Under the pieces are notes generated by a model that saw only the letters and a list, made by a program, of their open reading frames with translations, did no database searches and was not told where the DNA came from. This document shows positions 1 to 6,689 of a DNA stretch of 12,196 bases, one piece after another (the stretch's first letter is position 1; every line of letters begins with the position of its first letter). The position numbers and the translations under genes were made by a program. This stretch comes from Desulfobacterales bacterium (GTDB taxonomy: Bacteria; Desulfobacterota; Desulfobacteria; Desulfobacterales; Desulfobacteraceae): contig JAKSAU010000809.1 in assembly GCA_022361535.1 (NCBI GenBank), positions 1 to 12,196 of the forward strand. Reading direction: 5' to 3'.

Positions 1-12
1 GGTTAAGGCCAT
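1..12 (-). CDS. Start of a gene running off the left edge (partial)
   Basis: On the minus strand an ATG at position 12 opens the frame Met-Ala-Leu-Thr before the window ends. It is preceded by a strong ribosome binding site (GGAAGGAG, about 9 bases upstream) and lies 38 bases downstream of the stop of the flavoprotein gene. The spacing and the site suggest the next gene of the same operon. In classical sarcosine oxidase operons another sox subunit follows soxB, but four residues cannot identify the product. Confidence 0.5.
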
Positions 13-50
13 AATTGCTTCTCCTTCCCTGAATCTGTCAGGCCAAAGGG

Positions 51-1274
51 TTAATTATCCGGCGTGTAGTTGACCAGCGCCGCGGTCTCGCCCATGAGTT
101 GATGATTTTCATAGCGGCGCAGGTTGAACGGTTTGAGCATGGGCGGACAATTGCCGTCGGCCATGAACGCGGCCATGTGTTTGCCCACCGCCGAGCACGA
201 CTTGAAGCCGAAATAGCCCCAGCCGCAATCCATGTAGAAGCCGTCGAAATGGTCGTTGCCGTCCATGATGGGCGCCATGTCCGGCGTCATGTCGGCAAGC
301 CCGCCCCAGATCCGCATGAATCTCAGGCCTCTTAAGGCCGGGAGAAATTCAGACAGGGCTTCTGCCTGATGTTTGATGTAGTAGGCGGTATTCAAAGTGG
401 TGTAGTTGGGCCACTGATCCATGTGGGCGCCTGTAGCAATCTCACCTTTAAGGGTCTGGTTGGCATAGCAGTGGTACGCCCCTGAAGAAACAACATGGTC
501 AAGAATGGGTTTCAAGGGCTGGGTTACCATGGCCTGGATGGTCAAAACAGAGATGGGCAGTTTGATGCCCAAAAAGCCATGGATGAGTGCGGCAGAATAC
601 CCACCGGCAGAAACCATTACCTGCTTACAGTTAATGGTACCTTTATCGGTCACAACGGAAGTCACTTTGCCATTCCGGGTATTGATGCCTGTGGCTTCTG
701 TCTGCTGATGAATTTCAACACCAAGTTTGGCTGCGCCTTTGGCAAGGCCCCAGACTACGGCATCATGGCGGACAACACCGCCGGGAGGATGGAACATGGC
801 ACCGTGGATGGGAAAGGTAATGTCCTCTGAAATATTCAGGGCCGGAACCAGTTCCTTGGCTTCCTTGGCGTCAATTAGATGGGATTCAACGCCATGAAAC
901 TGGGCTGTGGCAATGGTCATTCTTGCGGCTTTCATGGCAGCCTCGGAGTGCATGAGGTTCAGGTTGCCGCAATTATTAAACATGAGGTTGTAATCCAGTT
1001 CCTTGGTCAATACCGGCCAAAGGTCAAGTGCTTCCTTATATAGGGGCACATTATACTGGGTTCTCTGGTTGGCCCGGACAATGGCAGTGTTTCTTCCTGC
1101 ACCACCGTATCCGATATAGTTCTTTTCAATAATGGCCACATCGGTGATACCATGCTCTTTTGCAAGGTAATACGCAGTTGCCAGGCTGTGAAGCCCGCCG
1201 CCGATGAGCACGACATCGTAACTGGACTTCAGTTTTTTCTTTTCTCCCCACATGGGTTTCTTTTTCAAAAACAT
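51..1274 (-). CDS. soxB: Sarcosine oxidase beta-subunit-type FAD-dependent oxidoreductase
   Basis: This is a D-amino-acid-oxidase-fold flavoprotein of the heterotetrameric sarcosine oxidase beta family, whose members oxidise N-methyl groups of secondary amines (sarcosine and relatives). Numbered from a TTG at 1316, the Rossmann motif DVVLIGGG lies at residues 34-41 and is followed by the ATAYYLAKEHGIT helix typical of SoxB. GGVVRHDAV (179-187) matches the segment that carries the covalent FMN histidine in characterised SoxB proteins (here His184). A C-terminal GGLADMTPDMAPIMD segment contacts the flavin in the family. The frame is open from TTG 1316, but ATG 1274 is preferred: a TTGACA box at 1346-1351 would place transcription start near 1316, and a short AGAAGG site precedes 1274. 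ATG 1253 is also possible. It is divergent from the RpiR-type regulator and shares its operator region. True substrate and electron acceptor are unknown; oxygen use is unlikely in an anaerobe. Confidence 0.88.
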   Translation of the reverse strand: MFLKKKPMWGEKKKLKSSYDVVLIGGGLHSLATAYYLAKEHGITDVAIIEKNYIGYGGAGRNTAIVRANQRTQYNVPLYKEALDLWPVLTKELDYNLMFNNCGNLNLMHSEAAMKAARMTIATAQFHGVESHLIDAKEAKELVPALNISEDITFPIHGAMFHPPGGVVRHDAVVWGLAKGAAKLGVEIHQQTEATGINTRNGKVTSVVTDKGTINCKQVMVSAGGYSAALIHGFLGIKLPISVLTIQAMVTQPLKPILDHVVSSGAYHCYANQTLKGEIATGAHMDQWPNYTTLNTAYYIKHQAEALSEFLPALRGLRFMRIWGGLADMTPDMAPIMDGNDHFDGFYMDCGWGYFGFKSCSAVGKHMAAFMADGNCPPMLKPFNLRRYENHQLMGETAALVNYTPDN

Positions 1275-1322
1275 TGGCCTTCTCTTTATTAAAGGTTGGT
1301 ATTGGTATGCCTCCAATAATAG

Positions 1323-1351
1323 GAAATACGCTATGAAAGAAATCCTGTCAA
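1323..1351 (-). promoter_or_regulatory. Candidate promoter for the soxB-like gene
   Basis: Read on the minus strand, a perfect TTGACA (1346-1351) is followed after 17 bases by TATTTC (1323-1328). The -10 box is weak (3 of 6 consensus bases), so activity may depend on a regulator. It is arranged back to back with the TTGACA of the regulator promoter, with the repeated half-sites in between. Confidence 0.45.
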
Positions 1352-1385
1352 GAACTTTCTTTCATAATGAAAGAATTTCTTTCAT
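1333..1385. promoter_or_regulatory. Repeated operator, probably for the adjacent RpiR-type regulator
   Basis: Four copies of one 9-base half-site occur in alternating orientation: ATGAAAGAA at 1333-1341, TTCTTTCAT at 1357-1365, ATGAAAGAA at 1367-1375 and TTCTTTCAT at 1377-1385. The last two form the perfect 19-bp palindrome ATGAAAGAATTTCTTTCAT. A degenerate fifth copy (TTCTTTCTT, 1385-1393) runs into the -35 box of the regulator promoter. Binding here would cover both divergent promoters. RpiR-family regulators commonly bind inverted repeats next to their own genes. Assignment to this regulator is inference from position. Confidence 0.7.
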
Positions 1386-1391
1386 TCTTTC

Positions 1392-1420
1392 TTGACAAGA
1401 CTACCCGTATTTACTAAATT
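1392..1420 (+). promoter_or_regulatory. Candidate promoter of the RpiR-type regulator gene
   Basis: TTGACA (1392-1397) is separated by 17 bases from TAAATT (1415-1420; 4 of 6 consensus bases). This puts transcription start near 1427 and leaves a leader of about 73 bases. The -35 box abuts the degenerate operator half-site, which fits autorepression. Confidence 0.5.
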
Positions 1421-1499
1421 ACAATAAAATTAATATATTGCGATAAATTGAACAACCAATAATAAATGATTGAATAAATATCATAGCGAGGCTTCTTTC

Positions 1500-2375
1500 A
1501 TGAATGATACGGCATCACACCCGGTAATTAATAAAATATCTGCAAAACTTGACGCTCTGACGCCAAAAGCACGAACGCTGGGAACTTATATTATCCATAA
1601 CCCGTCTAAAGTTGTTTTTATGACCACCAAAGAACTGTCCGAAGCCTGCGATACCAGCGAGGCTACAGTGGTCAGATTTGTATCTGCCATCGGCTACAAC
1701 GGATACTCTGATTTCCAGGATGCCTTGAAAGACTTTCTCAATACCGGACTTTCACTGCCGGACCGTCTGGATATGAAAGACATGGAAGAACCAGGCCTGA
1801 ACCGGCTGCACCGGGGTATTTTAGAAGAGCTGAACAACCTAAAACATCTGTATGAGCATATTGATATGGATGCCATGAATCAGTTTGTGAACTACATGGA
1901 AAAGAGCCCGGCAATATATTTTACCGGTTCCAGACTGTCATACACCTTTGCATATTACTTTGGATGGTCCATGACAAAGGTACGCCGCGGGGTTCATATC
2001 TTAAAAGGAAGTGATTCAACCGCCATGGACATGCTGACCAATGCACCTGAGAACAGCCTGGTGGTTCTGGCTGCCACCACACGCTACCCAAACGAGCTTA
2101 TAAAACTCAGCAAGATGATCCGCCGGGCCGGGCACACCCTTTTGGCTCTGACCGACTCCAATTTTTGTCCCGTAATACAGTTTGCGGATCTATCCCTTGT
2201 GGTCCCCGCCAAATCTATCCCCTTTATTGGAAATGTTTCAGGCATGCTGGCAGTAATCCAATATATGGTCCAGGAACTTGCCAACCGGAAAGGCGAAAAC
2301 CTTCGCACATACCAGGAACAGTTGGAGCAGGTTTACCTTGAAAATGATATACTTTTTAACCTTGACCCCAAGTAA
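1500..2375 (+). CDS. RpiR/MurR-family transcriptional regulator with SIS domain
   Basis: This 291-residue protein has the two-domain layout of the RpiR/MurR family. An N-terminal helix-turn-helix domain spans about residues 1-77 (recognition region TTKELSEACDTSEATVVRF, followed by the family-typical GYNGYSDFQ). A SIS domain, which normally senses a phosphosugar or related metabolite, spans about 120-260 and starts at AIYFTGSRLS. Start choice: an in-frame TTG at 1470 exists, but ATG 1500 has a GAGG site 8 bases upstream and gives the usual family N-terminus. It is the first gene of a plus-strand run with the TSUP protein (64-base gap) and is divergent from the soxB-like gene. It probably controls both through the repeats at 1333-1385. 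Ligand unknown; sign of regulation not visible. Confidence 0.9.
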   Translation: MNDTASHPVINKISAKLDALTPKARTLGTYIIHNPSKVVFMTTKELSEACDTSEATVVRFVSAIGYNGYSDFQDALKDFLNTGLSLPDRLDMKDMEEPGLNRLHRGILEELNNLKHLYEHIDMDAMNQFVNYMEKSPAIYFTGSRLSYTFAYYFGWSMTKVRRGVHILKGSDSTAMDMLTNAPENSLVVLAATTRYPNELIKLSKMIRRAGHTLLALTDSNFCPVIQFADLSLVVPAKSIPFIGNVSGMLAVIQYMVQELANRKGENLRTYQEQLEQVYLENDILFNLDPK

Positions 2376-2439
2376 GGAAATCTCTATGGTCGATCTCATT
2401 ATCTTAACGCATCAGTTCTGATTTTCGGAGGTTTAGGCC

Positions 2440-3198
2440 ATGGATCTTTCTGCATTTTCTTACTTCCTTTTATTTATCGCCGGACTTGCAGCCGGTTTTG
2501 TTGATTCCATTGCAGGCGGCGGCGGGCTGATCTCCCTGCCGGTTTTATTATCAGTAGGACTGCCGCCACAACTGGCCCTTGGTACCAATAAACTTCAAGG
2601 TAGCTTCGGCACCTTGTCCGCAACCATAAACTTCATCAGCAAAGGCAAGGCAAGCCTTAAAGAAAACCTGGACGGTATCTTTTATACATTTATCGGTGCC
2701 GTAACCGGTGCATGGGCTGTCCAGCAAGTTGATGCAGGTTTTGTCCGTCACCTGATACCCTTTATGCTGCTTTTTGTTTTTATCTACACCCTTCTTGCAA
2801 AGGATCTTGGCACTGCTCCGGGCAAGGCAAAAATGGGCAGGTCCTTATTTTTCATGACCTTTGGACTGGGGCTTGGATTTTATGATGGTTTTTTTGGGCC
2901 AGGAACTGGTGCTTTTTGGACAGGCGGCCTGCTCATTCTTTTGGGTTTGGATATGACCCGGGCTACAGGTACGACCCGGATTATGAACTTTGTATCCAAT
3001 GTTGTGGCTTTAACGGTCTTTATCATTGGGGGCAATGTTCTTTATTCTGCCGGTTTTACCATGGCTGTTGGACAAATCATCGGGGCAAGGATCGGGTCAG
3101 GCATGGCCATTAAACGAGGTGCCCCGTTTATCCGGCCGATTTTTTTGACCATGGTCTTTTTAACCATTGTCAGGCTGATATATGTTAATTATGTTTAA
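2440..3198 (+). CDS. TSUP-family (TauE/SafE) membrane transporter
   Basis: This 252-residue polytopic membrane protein belongs to the TSUP family (TauE/SafE, formerly DUF81), whose characterised members export sulfite, sulfoacetate or other small organic and sulfur anions. The internal duplication is visible: GFVDSIAGGGGLISLPVLL with LALGTNKLQ (residues 19-53), and GFYDGFFGPGTGAFW with ATGTTRIMNFVSN (146-187). Hydrophobic segments fill most of the rest and suggest about eight membrane helices. Length is normal for the family. The start is well set by CGGAGG seven bases upstream. It follows the RpiR-type gene and probably shares its transcript. A TSUP protein next to an amine-oxidising flavoprotein could export an anionic product such as sulfite from an N-methylated sulfonate, but the substrate cannot be read from the sequence. 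Confidence 0.88.
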   Translation: MDLSAFSYFLLFIAGLAAGFVDSIAGGGGLISLPVLLSVGLPPQLALGTNKLQGSFGTLSATINFISKGKASLKENLDGIFYTFIGAVTGAWAVQQVDAGFVRHLIPFMLLFVFIYTLLAKDLGTAPGKAKMGRSLFFMTFGLGLGFYDGFFGPGTGAFWTGGLLILLGLDMTRATGTTRIMNFVSNVVALTVFIIGGNVLYSAGFTMAVGQIIGARIGSGMAIKRGAPFIRPIFLTMVFLTIVRLIYVNYV

Positions 3199-3219
3199 CC
3201 CCTAATACACGATATTAAA

Positions 3220-3242
3220 CCGGGCATACTTATTTTCCCGGA
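3220..3242. other. Small hairpin between TSUP and deacylase genes
   Basis: CCGGG and CCCGG (5-bp stem) enclose a loop of about 13 T-rich bases in the 65-base gap between the two genes. There is no T-run after the stem, so it is a poor terminator and may only attenuate or stabilise the transcript. Confidence 0.3.
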
Positions 3243-3263
3243 TACTTAAAGAAAGGATACACC

Positions 3264-3752
3264 ATGTTACAGACCCAGGAAGAACTATTAAAGATTCTCG
3301 ACAAGATTGACATCAATTACACCAATCATGAACATCCCGCAGTATTTACTGTTGAAGAAGCAGCACAGCACAGCGAAGGGATTGAAGGGGCCCACTCTAA
3401 AAATCTATTTTTTAAGGACAAAAAAAAGAAATTGTTCTTAGTGGTCACGCTGGCGGACAAACCTATCCGGATTAAAGATGTAGGCAAGCTTATCGGCGCC
3501 AATAACATGTCTTTTGCCAAACCGGACCTGCTCATGGAAGTCCTGGGAATGATTCCGGGCGCTGTTACCCCTTTTGCTGCGGTAAATATCGGTGACCGTG
3601 AAGTCAAAGTGGTATTGGATGAAGAACTCATGGAAAATGAACTGCTAAACTTCCATCCTCTAACAAACACAGCCACCACAACCATTGAAGCCAAAGACCT
3701 GGTAAAATTTCTGGAGCACGTAGGCCAGGCCCCTGAAATCATCCGGCTTTAA
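3264..3752 (+). CDS. Prolyl-tRNA editing protein of the ProXp-ala / YbaK family
   Basis: This 162-residue stand-alone aminoacyl-tRNA deacylase has the YbaK/ProRS-INS fold. Free-standing ProXp-ala proteins hydrolyse Ala-tRNA(Pro) made in error by prolyl-tRNA synthetase. Family marks are HPAVFTVEEA (residues 24-33), SKNLFF with the catalytic-region lysine (Lys46), the glycine/proline loop GMIPGAVTPF (95-104), and HPLTNTATT (131-139). Length matches the single-domain family. The start has GAAAGGA about six bases upstream. It may be cotranscribed with the TSUP gene. Its stop codon directly abuts the stop codon of the convergent hydrolase gene with no intervening base. Family assignment is firm; preference for alanine over other amino acids follows from the subfamily, not from a test. 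Confidence 0.87.
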   Translation: MLQTQEELLKILDKIDINYTNHEHPAVFTVEEAAQHSEGIEGAHSKNLFFKDKKKKLFLVVTLADKPIRIKDVGKLIGANNMSFAKPDLLMEVLGMIPGAVTPFAAVNIGDREVKVVLDEELMENELLNFHPLTNTATTTIEAKDLVKFLEHVGQAPEIIRL

Positions 3753-4754
3753 TCAGCTTTTTGTCTTTTCCCGACCCAGGATACCGGTCATGCAGCCCAT
3801 GGCACCATTTGCCTTGCGAAGCTCATCCACGGGTACGGATATACATTCAAGACCCTGGCCCTCATAGGCGGCCAGGGTCTTTGGATTTCCAGCGGCAAGC
3901 ATGATCTTTCTTGGTGCCAGCACAATAAAATTAAATGCCATATTGCCTGTGGCCTCATCCACATCAGGCAAAGGCAGAACCTGAAACCCTTTTTCTGTAA
4001 GTAAATCCACCAGGGCATGCGGCGTCCGCCGGGGCCAGATATACGCCAAATCCTTGTCCACGATCCGCATCATCCCCATGAAATGCATACAGCCATAGGG
4101 CATATCAAACGCATAGACATCTATACCCATTTCATTTAAAAGCGTTTCTATCTGAAAGATGGCCTTGGCATTTGTCCGAAGCCCCCTGCCGATCACAGTC
4201 GTTTTTTGGTCCACCCACATTAAATCTGCGCCTTCAAACACGGCATTGCCTGTAAGCATTTTTATCACAGGAATGTTCAATTTCGACAGTGTTCTTGAAA
4301 CCCGGACCTCTTCTCCCGCCCTTACAGTTGAGGCTGGCCGCGCCAATACTGCTCCCTGGGGCGTCATGGCAAACAGATCTGCACAATATAATTGATTCGG
4401 CGTTATATCTTCGCCTGTATCCAGATAGTGGACCTTGACCCCATGCTGCTGATAACACTCCACCATATAATCGTGTTCTGCCCGCGCTTTTCCAACATCC
4501 AGGTTTTCAGCAAACTGAAAGGCATTGGCCTGGCCTTCGGGAATATCCATTTCCTTTCCCGGCCTGTGAACCAAAACAGATCTCAATGGTAGCCATTCCG
4601 TATCGATACCGCACCGTGTCCAAAGGCTTCCCATTTCCTGCTCGTGACTTTGGGTACGCGGAGACCAGCCATCACCACCATAGGCAGCAGTACCATATGA
4701 ATCACCCAGAGGGCGGCCAGTATCAGATAAATTGTTTGTACGAGACGCGCTCAT
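3753..4754 (-). CDS. Arginine deiminase/amidinotransferase-superfamily protein (dimethylargininase-like)
   Basis: This 333-residue protein of the guanidine-modifying pentein superfamily includes dimethylarginine dimethylaminohydrolase, arginine deiminase and amidinotransferases. Likely active-site residues in order are Asp126 (YCADLFAM), Glu174 and Asp177 (FEGADLMW, followed by GRGLRTN), His224 (CMHFMGMMRI) and a nucleophilic Cys321 in GAMGCMTGI. The first 50 residues carry a Gly- and Trp-rich segment (YGGDGWSPR, LWTRCGI) before the catalytic domain starts near residue 53; I cannot assign this segment to a described domain. The start ATG has AAAGGA about nine bases upstream. It is convergent with the deacylase and divergent from the SpmAB-like gene. 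Expected chemistry is hydrolysis or transfer at a guanidinium group via a Cys-bound intermediate. The substrate (methylarginine, arginine, creatine-like or guanidino-sulfonate) is not determined. Confidence 0.82.
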   Translation of the reverse strand: MSASRTNNLSDTGRPLGDSYGTAAYGGDGWSPRTQSHEQEMGSLWTRCGIDTEWLPLRSVLVHRPGKEMDIPEGQANAFQFAENLDVGKARAEHDYMVECYQQHGVKVHYLDTGEDITPNQLYCADLFAMTPQGAVLARPASTVRAGEEVRVSRTLSKLNIPVIKMLTGNAVFEGADLMWVDQKTTVIGRGLRTNAKAIFQIETLLNEMGIDVYAFDMPYGCMHFMGMMRIVDKDLAYIWPRRTPHALVDLLTEKGFQVLPLPDVDEATGNMAFNFIVLAPRKIMLAAGNPKTLAAYEGQGLECISVPVDELRKANGAMGCMTGILGREKTKS

Positions 4755-4913
4755 CAGATATTCCTTTCATATTACATGTATGACGCTCATTTTTATAATT
4801 CATCCGTTTTAAAATAAAAAGACGTATAAAAAAATAATAGGGCTAAGTAGTTTGCAAAATTATGGATTCGATCCGACATGTTGACTCTTAATCGTTCAAT
4901 TTACATGCAATAT

Positions 4914-4941
4914 TTGACCAAGGTTGCGATGGTGTTATACA
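4914..4941 (+). promoter_or_regulatory. Candidate promoter for the SpmA/SpmB fusion gene
   Basis: TTGACC (4914-4919) is followed after 16 bases by TATACA (4936-4941), each close to consensus. This places transcription start near 4949 and gives a leader of about 65 bases. Confidence 0.4.
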
Positions 4942-4947
4942 TAGTAA

Positions 4948-4982
4948 CCCTGTATGACAGGTGAGAACGAATTCCAACAGGG
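4948..4982 (+). promoter_or_regulatory. Alternative hairpins in the SpmAB leader
   Basis: CCCTGT (4948-4953) can pair locally through CCTGT with ACAGG (4957-4961) or with the more distant ACAGGG (4977-4982). The two foldings exclude each other. They lie just after the candidate transcription start and about 30 bases before the start codon, which lacks a good ribosome binding site. The stems are short, so this may be chance. Confidence 0.25.
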
Positions 4983-5013
4983 CAGTATAACCATTTAACG
5001 TACACTGGATACA

Positions 5014-6303
5014 ATGAACAAGATCTTTATTTTTCTCGTCTTTTCGGCTGTTGCGTTTGCTGGCTGGCAGCAAATCAACTTTATTCCGGGCCAGGCAGAT
5101 CAGATGCCCATGGAGATCCTGTCAAAAGCCATGATTGATTCTGCAGGAGCGGCTGTTGAACTGGCCATTGGCCTGGTTGGGGTCATGTCTCTCTTTCTTG
5201 GCTTGATGAAAGTGGCTGAGGCAGGCGGCATGCTTACCATTCTGGCTAAATTGATCAGACCCTTAATGGTCCGTCTCTTTCCAGAGGTGCCGGCTGATCA
5301 CCCGGCCATGGGGGCAATGATTTTAAACCTGGCTGCCAATGCTTTAGGACTTGGCAATGCTGCCACCCCTTTTGGCATACGGGCCATGCAGGAGCTTGAC
5401 CGACTCAACCCGACCGAAGGCCAGGCCACAAATGCCATGGCTCTTTTCATGGCAATAAACACATCTTCTGTGACTCTGCTACCAACAGGTGTGATCGCCC
5501 TAAGAGCGGCAGCAGGATCTGCTGAACCAGCGGCGATTTTACCTACCACCTTGTTTGCCACCCTTGGTTCCACAACCATCGCCATTATTGCCTGTAAATT
5601 TTATCAGCGTTTTTCAAAACAAGACCCGGTTGAACAATACCAAGACAAGAAAAAGGTAAACGACAGTAAAGAATCAGATGAAACACTGGAGCAGGGATCA
5701 AAGGGCTACCCCCTGTGGGTTTCTATGTTGGCACTTGGTATTCTGGTCTCACTGATACCGACAGCCATTTTTTTCGGCCGGGCTATCTCTCCCTGGATTC
5801 TACCGGGGTTGATGGTCGGTTTTTTAGGATTTGGCTGGGCTAAAAAGGTGCTGGTTTATGAAGTTTTTGTAGAAGGAGCCAAGGAAGGCTTCCAGGTGGC
5901 ATTGAGAATTATACCGTATATGGTCGCTATCCTGGTTGCTGTTGGCATGCTCAAAGCCAGCGGGGTGCTGCAAGTGGTTGTTACGGCACTTTCGCGTATC
6001 ACCTCAGGCTTCGGCCTTCCAGCCGAAGCCCTGCCCATGGCCATCATGCGTCCGTTATCCGGTTCCGGAGCATATGCGATACTTGCTTCTATTATTAATG
6101 ACCCGGCCATCGGGCCTGACAGTTACACAGGTCTTTTGGTGTCCACCCTCCAGGGATCTACCGAAACCACTTTTTATGTAATGGCGGTTTATTTCGGTGC
6201 CGTGCAGATCAGAAGGATTCGCCACGCCATGGCCGCAGCCCTGACTGCGGACATCGCAGGTATTGTTTTTGCCATACTGGCCTGCTCCCTGTTTTTTAAT
6301 TAG
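5014..6303 (+). CDS. Fused SpmA-SpmB-type nucleoside-recognition (Gate) membrane protein
   Basis: This 429-residue integral membrane protein fuses the two halves found as separate spore maturation proteins SpmA and SpmB in Firmicutes. The first Gate/nucleoside-recognition domain includes NLAANALGLGNAATPFGI (residues 105-122) and QATNAMALFMAINTSSVTLLP (137-157). A charged cytosolic linker (about 198-230, rich in Lys, Asp, Glu) follows. The second domain includes EGFQVALRIIPYMVAILVA (291-309), RPLSGSGAYAI (346-356) and TLQGSTETTFYVMAVYFG (378-395). The organism is probably not a sporulator; such fusions are known in Gram-negative bacteria and their role there is unclear. The family is related to nucleoside transporters. 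The start lacks a convincing ribosome binding site (only GGAT nearby) but gives a plausible first membrane helix. Convergent with nrfA. Confidence 0.85.
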   Translation: MNKIFIFLVFSAVAFAGWQQINFIPGQADQMPMEILSKAMIDSAGAAVELAIGLVGVMSLFLGLMKVAEAGGMLTILAKLIRPLMVRLFPEVPADHPAMGAMILNLAANALGLGNAATPFGIRAMQELDRLNPTEGQATNAMALFMAINTSSVTLLPTGVIALRAAAGSAEPAAILPTTLFATLGSTTIAIIACKFYQRFSKQDPVEQYQDKKKVNDSKESDETLEQGSKGYPLWVSMLALGILVSLIPTAIFFGRAISPWILPGLMVGFLGFGWAKKVLVYEVFVEGAKEGFQVALRIIPYMVAILVAVGMLKASGVLQVVVTALSRITSGFGLPAEALPMAIMRPLSGSGAYAILASIINDPAIGPDSYTGLLVSTLQGSTETTFYVMAVYFGAVQIRRIRHAMAAALTADIAGIVFAILACSLFFN

Positions 6304-6468
6304 CCAGCCTGTACTCATTCAATACCCAACGTGACTGCTTATGATCTGCCTGTTAAAATGGCATTACCTTAACTCTTTAACGATTCCCAAAAACATGTTC
6401 ATTTATGTAGTGTGTAGCTTAATTATTGGTAGCATCCTAAAATGAACATATTGCCGCTTGAACACATA

Positions 6469-6548
6469 GGCTCGTTTGTTCTAAGAAGACGGCATCAGAC
6501 GGATTTTTAAAAAAAAATTCGGCAGCCGTTTCTTAGAACAAACGAGCC
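6469..6548. repeat. 80-bp near-perfect palindrome (large hairpin, possible miniature element)
   Basis: Two perfect 19-bp arms, GGCTCGTTTGTTCTAAGAA (6469-6487) and its reverse complement (6530-6548), are extended inward by five more pairs (6489-6493 with 6525-6529) after one bulged G. The total is a 24-bp stem around a 31-base loop with a run of T then A. It is too long for an ordinary terminator and lacks a following T-run. It could be a palindromic repeat or MITE-like unit, or a structured RNA. No clear target-site duplication flanks it. Confidence 0.75.
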
Positions 6549-6632
6549 GGTATTTGCACATGGGAAGCCCTTGTTCACCGGGGCCAATCGGAAATGTATT
6601 TTGCAATTGCTATAAAACACCGGGCAGAAAAC

Positions 6633-6668
6633 AAATAAACCGGACAGCAGTTGCTACCCGGTTTATTT
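6633..6668 (-). terminator. Intrinsic terminator of nrfHA
   Basis: An 11-bp perfect stem, AAATAAACCGG (6633-6643) and CCGGTTTATTT (6658-6668), encloses a 14-base loop and begins 22 bases beyond the nrfA stop. On the minus strand the stem ends in a T-rich tail (TTTATTTGTTTTC), as expected for rho-independent termination. Confidence 0.8.
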
Positions 6669-6689
6669 AATTCGTTCCTATATTAAATT

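Larger units (their letters stand above)
6304..6689. other. Intergenic region between converging genes, rich in inverted repeats
   Basis: No coding frame of note is visible. The stretch contains a 10-bp inverted repeat (ATGTTCATTT at 6395-6404 and AAATGAACAT at 6440-6449), the long palindrome at 6469-6548 and the nrfA terminator at 6633-6668. No clear T-tailed terminator for the SpmAB-like gene is seen close to its stop; the long hairpin may serve instead. Confidence 0.7.

Noticed and set aside
495..830. Open frame on the plus strand inside the soxB-like gene
   Set aside because: It is antisense to a well-supported gene, has no ribosome site of note and encodes no recognisable domain.
4761..4770. 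TTCCTTTCAT before the guanidine hydrolase as a further RpiR operator half-site
   Set aside because: It has an extra base compared with TTCTTTCAT, is single, and on the minus strand simply contains the AAAGGA ribosome binding site.
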